NCBI GenBank assembly: GCA_016205085.1
Contig: JACQJN010000174.1
Span: 1 to 7,891 of the forward strand
Direction of reading: 5' to 3'
Length of the DNA stretch: 7,891 nucleotides
From: Elusimicrobiota bacterium
GTDB lineage: Bacteria; Elusimicrobiota; Elusimicrobia; JACQJN01
Shown: in pieces, positions 1-4,612 of the stretch
How the letters are laid out: each line of letters starts with the position of its first letter
Numbering within the stretch: position 1 is the stretch's first letter
Made by a program: the position numbers and the translations under genes
Notes under the pieces: model-generated
Database searches by the model: none
The model's input: only the letters and a program-made list of their open reading frames with translations
Told to the model about the DNA's origin: nothing

Positions 1-3000
1 CTCCTCTCCGGCGGGCAGGCAACTCTCAACTCCCAACTTACTCATATTCCTGTTCCGGCCTTAAAGACAGTCCTCAACCAAATTACTCCTCAAAAACTGA
101 ATCAAGTTTCCCCTGAACAGGCGCACCATCTTTCTAGAGAAGTGATGCATTTTTTAAATGGAGAAAGATTTTTGGAGGAGACCGCGGCAGTTGGCGGGGT
201 GGCGCCGGACGGTTTTTCCCGTGCTCCCACAGCTTTTAGGTTGGCGGGAGCCGGTTCCTCCGGATTGGGGGGACGCCATTACCTACCTCCCAATTCAGGC
301 CGTTCACCGGGTTCCACTTTAAAGACGGGTTTCCTGGCAGATGCGGTGCGTTACAGTTGGCTCTATGTGTTCAATATGTGGTGGTATACCGTACCCCATA
401 TGAAGCAGGTATGGTCCTCCTATCGCTCCGAGAGGAATCTGGCTTTGTCCAAGGGACTTGCCCTTCCCGTGTCCAACCCTAAATCCTTTTTTTCGGCGAT
501 GAGGGTGATGGGTATCAGCGGGCGTTTCTATCCTTTGGGATATGTGGCGTTGGAGGACGGAGAGGTGCTTCGAGAGGCCAGGGAAGCCTTCGATAAATAT
601 TTTGATTCTCCGGAGTTGCCCTCGGATGCGGTGAGGGCTTTCAACGCTTTTCTAGAGCGCGCCAAGGATTATAATCCCGGCCGCAGGGTTCCTAACCTGA
701 TGAAGCGGGTGAGGGATTCCATGTTGAAGGCTTCTTTGCAGCCTGTAGAACAGCTTCCGGCTTTTTTTGACGGACTTTTGCTGCCGGAACAGCAGCAACA
801 GGCGAGGCAGTTTCAGAAGAATGGCCGGCCGGCGGAAGTATCCCGGGCTTTTGAAGCGGCGGTCGTTGAGACGCTGAAGGAAGAGGATGCCACATCCTCC
901 GGCCGGGTTTTAGGCGTGGTGGTTCTGGGGAGCTATGTGAATGGTTCAGCCACACCAACCAGCGATATTGACATCGAGGTAATCACTGCTGACGGAAGGT
1001 TTAGATCAGCCAGGTCTTTCATTCAACGCTTAGAGAATCGATGGAATTCCGGTTCCTATTCTTTCGCCTCGATGAACGCTCATTCCTATGCGGTGGCTCC
1101 TTCCCGAAGGCTTTTCAGTTGGGTCCACAACGAGACCTATAAAATTGTTTCGGGCGATCAGGCTCTCGTAGAGGGTTTAAAACGTGTCCAGGGAGAGGCG
1201 GCGGCTGTCCAGTTCAATCGTAAGCTCACATGGATCGGAAGGCTCCATCGGTGGACCCATCGCTGGGAAGTGCAATCTGTTATCGCCGTTTATAATTTTT
1301 TTCTAGGTCTCTCGGATATTGTCCGTGGGAAAGGGGGTGGGAATCCTGTGGTCCCTCCTTCCACATCGGAAGCCGTGCCCCCCTATCCCATGAAGCCCGT
1401 GACGGGACTTATGATTTATCGCATTGTTTCCATCATTGCCTATATCTTTACGGGATTGGTCGCCTATCCTCTCCTGGCCCAGTCCATCGTGGGTCCGGCT
1501 GGATTTGCGTCTTTGATGGCTTTTGGCGCATTGGCCGGTATTGCTATCGCTCCTTTTAACGGGTATTTGGTGAACCGGCTGTCTTTAAGAAACGTGATGG
1601 TTCTTAACACCGTTTTCAGGACGGCTATGACCGTCTCTACTCCTATCTTTTTAAGTTTGGGCTGGTACAATTTTCCTGTGATGTTGGTGCTTTCTATATT
1701 TAATTCTTGGAATTTCTCCAGCATCATGATTACGGAAGGAGCGGTTATCTCCAGGCTTTTGGGAGGCAAGACGAAGGAACATGCCAAAAGGATAACGACA
1801 ATAAATGCTTTAGGCATTCTGTCTCACTATGTATTGATGGTGGGCATGGGACTTCTATTGAACGCGGGACGATTGGTGGATGTGTGGGGTTATTCTAAAG
1901 TGTTTTGGGTAGCCGGCGCTCTTCAGTTGGCTTTGATCTTTTTGATTGTTTTGCCTATGATTCCCAATATTAGGATTGAGAAGGATAGATTTAAAAAAAT
2001 AGGGAAGCCGTTTCCCAATCTCAAATCGCATCTGCCTTATGCGGCGTTGGTGCTTCTGACGATGGCTTTTTACATCTTTGGGTCGAAAATAGCCCTATTG
2101 GCTCCTATGTTCGGAATTCCAATCCTGGGCCCGATATTGAAAGGCACTACGCCGGTGGTGTTGTCTCTTTTGCCGTGGATCATGAAGTCAAAAGGGTTTA
2201 AAATTGTCAGGAAAGACAAGATACTTTTTGCGGTGCTTTTAGTGCTTACATTGAGCAGCTTTCTGTTTTACCCTATCCAGTCCTATTTGATTCCCGTCCT
2301 GTCTAATTTGGGATTGTTTGGTGCCAAGGGGGTGGTGCAGAGTATGCTTTTGGGTGCTCTTTTTTCAGGGCAACTCCTAGCCAGTTCCGCCTTGGTCAAG
2401 ATCCCTGAGAAGTGGAGGAAATGGCTTAAAATCGGCTTGGTTGCTTTGACGATCGCTACATTTTACTTCAAGTTGGCTCCCGGGAACCTATGGGTCACGG
2501 TTCTGGGCGGAGTGGCGAGTTCACTTTTGGTTCAGGTCGCTCCCAAAATCCAGAATAGGACTTGGGTAAAATTTTATGGATTAGGCCTGGCATTCATGTG
2601 GCTTCCTTACCTATTCTGGCCCAATTTGCATGTGCTGTTTTTAAGTTTGATGATGTTGGGGCTTTTTTTCGGTCCGGTTCAGATTACCCTGATCAGTATG
2701 TACCAGAATCGGGCTAAACAGGTGGAAGAGGATAATCCAAAGTCCGGAGCCGTCGGATTGGCGATGGCCATCAACAGCGCGTTTTTGGGTGCGGCATCTT
2801 CTTTTGGGTATGCGTTATTGGGCACTATGGCCAATCCTGTCACCGGCCTTGGATTTCCCTCCACCTTCTTATTTATAGGGGCAGTTTTTACCGCGGTGGG
2901 GATCCTGTTTTTTATGATTCCGAGGTGGATTCCTAATTTTAAAAAGAGCTTTTGGAGGCGGGGTCAGGAGAAGCAAGCCTCGTCGGGAGGGACAGAAGAC

Positions 3001-3057
3001 TCAAAATTGGCTAGGTCCTTTTCGGAGGACTCGCTGGGTCCTTTGGCCCTGGCCTGA
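1..3057 (+). CDS. Nucleotidyltransferase-fold / MFS-like membrane fusion protein, 5' partial
   Basis: The frame is open from base 1 to the TGA at 3055, giving 1018 residues. The upstream part (for example ALKTVLNQITPQKLNQ) reads as ordinary helical protein and continues smoothly past the GTG at 142, so the true start probably lies left of the window; GTG 142 (971 aa) is the fallback. Counting from 142: residues 15-60 are Gly/Ser/Pro-rich and probably disordered; 64-95 are aromatic-rich and may be membrane-associated; about 100-390 are soluble. This part carries the GS...DxD signature of nucleotidyltransferase folds (G263, S264, D275, D277). A Pro-rich linker (400-418) leads to about 12-15 hydrophobic segments (422-930) in two blocks split by a basic loop at 609-628. 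An MFS motif-A-like loop (NGYLVNRLSLRN) follows the second segment. A polar tail ends the protein. The fold assignments are motif-based; substrate and reaction are unknown. It is probably co-transcribed with the response regulator 21 bases downstream. Confidence 0.72.
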   Translation, partial: LLSGGQATLNSQLTHIPVPALKTVLNQITPQKLNQVSPEQAHHLSREVMHFLNGERFLEETAAVGGVAPDGFSRAPTAFRLAGAGSSGLGGRHYLPPNSGRSPGSTLKTGFLADAVRYSWLYVFNMWWYTVPHMKQVWSSYRSERNLALSKGLALPVSNPKSFFSAMRVMGISGRFYPLGYVALEDGEVLREAREAFDKYFDSPELPSDAVRAFNAFLERAKDYNPGRRVPNLMKRVRDSMLKASLQPVEQLPAFFDGLLLPEQQQQARQFQKNGRPAEVSRAFEAAVVETLKEEDATSSGRVLGVVVLGSYVNGSATPTSDIDIEVITADGRFRSARSFIQRLENRWNSGSYSFASMNAHSYAVAPSRRLFSWVHNETYKIVSGDQALVEGLKRVQGEAAAVQFNRKLTWIGRLHRWTHRWEVQSVIAVYNFFLGLSDIVRGKGGGNPVVPPSTSEAVPPYPMKPVTGLMIYRIVSIIAYIFTGLVAYPLLAQSIVGPAGFASLMAFGALAGIAIAPFNGYLVNRLSLRNVMVLNTVFRTAMTVSTPIFLSLGWYNFPVMLVLSIFNSWNFSSIMITEGAVISRLLGGKTKEHAKRITTINALGILSHYVLMVGMGLLLNAGRLVDVWGYSKVFWVAGALQLALIFLIVLPMIPNIRIEKDRFKKIGKPFPNLKSHLPYAALVLLTMAFYIFGSKIALLAPMFGIPILGPILKGTTPVVLSLLPWIMKSKGFKIVRKDKILFAVLLVLTLSSFLFYPIQSYLIPVLSNLGLFGAKGVVQSMLLGALFSGQLLASSALVKIPEKWRKWLKIGLVALTIATFYFKLAPGNLWVTVLGGVASSLLVQVAPKIQNRTWVKFYGLGLAFMWLPYLFWPNLHVLFLSLMMLGLFFGPVQITLISMYQNRAKQVEEDNPKSGAVGLAMAINSAFLGAASSFGYALLGTMANPVTGLGFPSTFLFIGAVFTAVGILFFMIPRWIPNFKKSFWRRGQEKQASSGGTEDSKLARSFSEDSLGPLALA
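21..41 (+). repeat. Short heptanucleotide tandem array (AACTCTC type), about 3 units
   Basis: Three consecutive 7-base units begin at base 21: AACTCTC, AACTCCC and the more diverged AACTTAC. They lie in frame in the first visible part of the large CDS and encode TLNSQLT. The unit is a circular shift of that in the polA array at 6978-7019, on the same strand. With so few units it could be chance on its own; the match to the polA array is what makes it credible. Confidence 0.5.
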
Positions 3058-3078
3058 AAAGGGGTCTCCTGCTAGACT

Positions 3079-3477
3079 ATGATGAGTACAATGCCAGTCA
3101 AGGAAGCGTCTATTCTAATCGTGGATGACGACACCCATTTCCGGGAAACGCTGACGGATGCCCTGTCTTTAAGAAAGCTCCAGGTCCACAGCGTGACGAC
3201 GGGAGCGGAAGCTCTTAAGATATTGGAAGACATGACTCCTTCGGTGATCCTGCTGGATGTCCAGCTTCCGGATATTCATGGCTTTGATCTGTGCCGTATT
3301 TTAAAGCGCTCCCAGAGATTTAAAGGCGTTCCGATCGTCTTTTTGTCCGCGAAATACACCGAACCAGCCGACCGGGTGGAAGGGCTGATCGCGGGCGCCG
3401 ATGCCTACCTTTCCAAGCCGATTGGCCTTGAGGCCTTGTGGGAAGAAGTTCGGTATCTTCTTGACAAGGGCGCTTAG
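3079..3477 (+). CDS. Single-domain response regulator (receiver domain only)
   Basis: This 132-residue protein is a complete CheY-like receiver domain with no output domain. It shows the acidic pair D16/D17 at the end of the first strand (ILIVDDD), the phospho-acceptor D60 (ILLDVQLPD), the Ser of the conserved Ser/Thr position S90 (VFLSAK), and the invariant K113 followed by Pro (LSKP). All residues needed for phosphorylation are therefore present. Such proteins normally take phosphate from a histidine kinase and act by protein-protein contact; no kinase is in the window, so the partner is unknown. Two tandem ATG codons (3079, 3082) and a third at 3091 make the start uncertain by four residues. 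A purine run (AAAAGGGG, 3057-3064) lies rather far upstream for a ribosome binding site. It follows the fusion-protein gene by 21 bases, which suggests an operon. Confidence 0.9.
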   Translation: MMSTMPVKEASILIVDDDTHFRETLTDALSLRKLQVHSVTTGAEALKILEDMTPSVILLDVQLPDIHGFDLCRILKRSQRFKGVPIVFLSAKYTEPADRVEGLIAGADAYLSKPIGLEALWEEVRYLLDKGA

Positions 3478-3490
3478 AGTCTGCTAATCT

Positions 3491-3522
3491 AGTGGACGGG
3501 GCCCCAACGAATGGGGACCACT
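3491..3522 (+). other. Imperfect hairpin between response regulator and trxA
   Basis: AGTGG (3491-3495) pairs with CCACT (3518-3522), and CCCC (3502-3505) pairs with GGGG (3513-3516) around a 7-base loop, leaving a 6-base bulge on the left side. No T-run follows, so it is not a standard intrinsic terminator. It may influence mRNA processing or be incidental. The pairing was read by eye; no folding energy was computed. Confidence 0.3.
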
Positions 3523-3543
3523 GGTTGAATCCTCCCATCCATT

Positions 3544-3549
3544 TATAAT
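3544..3549 (+). promoter_or_regulatory. Candidate -10 box upstream of trxA
   Basis: A perfect TATAAT lies 17 bases before the trxA ATG. The best -35-like hexamer nearby, TTGAAT at 3525-3530, is only 13 bases away, shorter than the usual 16-18, so the promoter is weakly supported. A start about 7 bases downstream would leave a leader of roughly ten bases containing the GAG of the putative ribosome binding site (GAGTGAG, 3554-3560). Confidence 0.3.
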
Positions 3550-3566
3550 CCCAGAGTGAGTTTCTT

Positions 3567-3893
3567 ATGGCAAATGAATTGCAGTTAACCGACGAAAGTT
3601 TCGATCAACAGGTCCTGGGAAACACTCAGCCTGTTCTGGTAGATTTTTGGGCTCCCTGGTGCGGTCCCTGTCGCATGCTGGCTCCCGTGGTGGAGGAGCT
3701 GGCCAAGGAGTATGTCGGAAAAGTTGTGGTTGGCAAGCTCAATACCGATGAACATCCGAATGCCGCAGCTCGCTTTAAGATCACCGCGATCCCTACCCTG
3801 CTCTTTTTCAAAAACGGCAAGGTGGTGCAGCATCTTGTCGGTGTGTATTCAAAAGCAGACATTAAAAAACACCTCGACAACATCCTGACATAG
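3567..3893 (+). CDS. trxA: Thioredoxin
   Basis: The 108-residue product is the standard length for a bacterial thioredoxin and matches the family from end to end. It has the redox site WCGPC with C32 and C35, the buried acidic residue D26 in VDFWAPWC, and the cis-proline P76 in ITAIPT that sits opposite the active site. There is no signal peptide, so it should be cytoplasmic, reducing protein disulfides with electrons from thioredoxin reductase, which is not in this window. The start is ATG preceded by GAGTGAG (3554-3560). It is followed after 12 bases by a second, exported thioredoxin-fold gene in the same frame, so the two are probably co-transcribed as a thiol-redox pair. Confidence 0.95.
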   Translation: MANELQLTDESFDQQVLGNTQPVLVDFWAPWCGPCRMLAPVVEELAKEYVGKVVVGKLNTDEHPNAAARFKITAIPTLLFFKNGKVVQHLVGVYSKADIKKHLDNILT

Positions 3894-3905
3894 AACACAA
3901 AAATC

Positions 3906-4430
3906 TTGGTATCAAGAAAATTTAGTTGGGGAGGTATCCTTGTACTTCTTTTTTCGTTGGGTTGTTCGAACCCGACGTCCCCCGGTGGGACCGCCGGGAA
4001 GAGGATTCCCTCCGCTCCTGAATTTGAGCTCAAGGCCCTGTCCGGTCCCCTGTTCCGGTTGGCGGACCATCGTGGGAAGGTGTTGCTTTTAGATTTCTGG
4101 GCCACTTGGTGCGGCCCATGCACTATTTCGGTCCCGGTTTTTCAAAGACTCTATAATAAACACAAAGCCAATGGTTTTGAGGTGATTGGGATAAGCGTGG
4201 ATGCCGTTGCCGATCCTGTTCCCGATTTCGTGAAGCAGTTTAACGTGACCTATCCCATCGTTTTGGATACTGAAAATAGGGTGATGGAGGAATACCGGGT
4301 ACATGGTATTCCCAATATGTTTCTCATAGACAAGGGGGGACGGGTGCGCCGTCACTGGGTAGGTTTCGATCCTAGCCTGGAACCTATCATGGACGCTGAA
4401 ATTCAAAACCTTCTCAAAGAAAAGGCTTAG
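3906..4430 (+). CDS. TlpA/ResA-like thioredoxin-fold lipoprotein
   Basis: This 174-residue protein begins with TTG. That start is chosen because it gives a basic n-region (SRK), a hydrophobic stretch (residues 9-18) and a lipobox-like FSLGC with C20. The lipobox is not ideal (Ser at -3), so lipidation is probable rather than certain; Ser at +2 would favour outer-membrane sorting under the E. coli rule. A polar Pro/Gly linker leads to an AhpC/TSA-redoxin type domain from about residue 38. It has WCGPC (C69, C72), the SVD strand after it (97-99), and cis-proline P136 in HGIPNMF. The central insertion between the CxxC and the cis-Pro is typical of TlpA, ResA and DsbE-like reductases. The likely role is thiol reduction or disulfide exchange outside the cytoplasmic membrane; no cytochrome c maturation gene is nearby to fix the substrate. 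No clear ribosome binding site precedes the TTG, so coupling to trxA is likely. Confidence 0.87.
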   Translation: MVSRKFSWGGILVLLFSLGCSNPTSPGGTAGKRIPSAPEFELKALSGPLFRLADHRGKVLLLDFWATWCGPCTISVPVFQRLYNKHKANGFEVIGISVDAVADPVPDFVKQFNVTYPIVLDTENRVMEEYRVHGIPNMFLIDKGGRVRRHWVGFDPSLEPIMDAEIQNLLKEKA

Positions 4431-4436
4431 TCCAAA

Positions 4437-4499
4437 AACTGCAGTTGCCGGTCATTTTTCGTTTAAGATGGCTGCACAGTTTTGTGCAACTGCAGTTGC
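4437..4499 (+). repeat. 12-bp direct repeat flanking a perfect hairpin
   Basis: AACTGCAGTTGC occurs at 4437-4448 and again at 4488-4499, a 51-base offset, just after the tlpA-like stop. Each copy contains the palindrome AACTGCAGTT, and the second lies in a perfect 14-bp palindrome (4486-4499). Between the copies, TGCACA (4473-4478) and TGTGCA (4483-4488) form a 6-bp stem with a 4-base loop. No long T-run follows. A pair of regulator sites or the remains of a repeat element are both possible. Confidence 0.5.
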
Positions 4500-4550
4500 G
4501 CCTACGGCGCTGGACAACTCCGTCGCCGCTAAACGGCGCCGGCCCTGCGG
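4494..4550 (+). repeat. GC-rich nested hairpin module (REP-like candidate)
   Basis: This GC-rich block stands out against AT-rich flanks. AGTTG (4494-4498) can pair with CAACT (4515-4519) around an inner hairpin GCGCC (4498-4502) / GGCGC (4506-4510); G4498 can join only one of these stems. CGCCG (4524-4528) pairs with CGGCG (4534-4538) around a 5-base loop. Consecutive GC-rich hairpins in a spacer resemble REP-type interspersed palindromes, but a single copy in this window cannot prove repetition. It could also contribute to termination after the tlpA-like gene, although the nearest T-run (4556-4560) is well downstream of the stems. Confidence 0.4.
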
Positions 4551-4551
4551 G

Positions 4552-4575
4552 TGAATTTTTAAACTGAAAAATTCA
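4552..4575. repeat. 9-bp perfect inverted repeat upstream of polA
   Basis: TGAATTTTT (4552-4560) and AAAAATTCA (4567-4575) are perfectly complementary around a 6-base spacer, 38 bases before the polA TTG start. The stem is AT-rich and no T-run follows the right arm, so it is not a good intrinsic terminator. Its place fits an operator for a dimeric regulator of polA, which is inference. A very weak promoter match overlaps its right arm: TTCAAG (4572-4577), 17-base spacer, TGAAAT (4595-4600). Confidence 0.4.
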
Positions 4576-4612
4576 AGTTAGCCCATCTCATTCCTGAAAT
4601 AACCGTTTCGAA

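Noticed and set aside
142..147. GTG at 142 as the true start of the large membrane protein
   Set aside because: The frame stays open and protein-like for 47 codons upstream to the window edge, and no convincing ribosome binding site precedes it. It remains possible but is less likely than an upstream start.
3491..3522. Hairpin after the response regulator as an intrinsic terminator
   Set aside because: The stem is interrupted by a 6-base bulge and is followed by CTGGTTGAAT, not a T-run.
3928..3935. GGGGAGGT, a strong Shine-Dalgarno match, as evidence for a later start of the tlpA-like gene
   Set aside because: The next in-frame start (TTG 3957) is too far away and would remove most of the signal peptide. 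The TTG at 3940 is out of frame.
3626..4123. A 165-codon open frame on the minus strand across trxA and the tlpA-like gene
   Set aside because: Both plus-strand genes have intact thioredoxin active sites. The antisense product resembles nothing and is a codon-bias shadow.
4552..4575. AT-rich inverted repeat as a terminator for the tlpA-like gene
   Set aside because: The stem is almost all A/T, and neither side is followed by a U-tract outside the stem. An operator or incidental palindrome is more likely.
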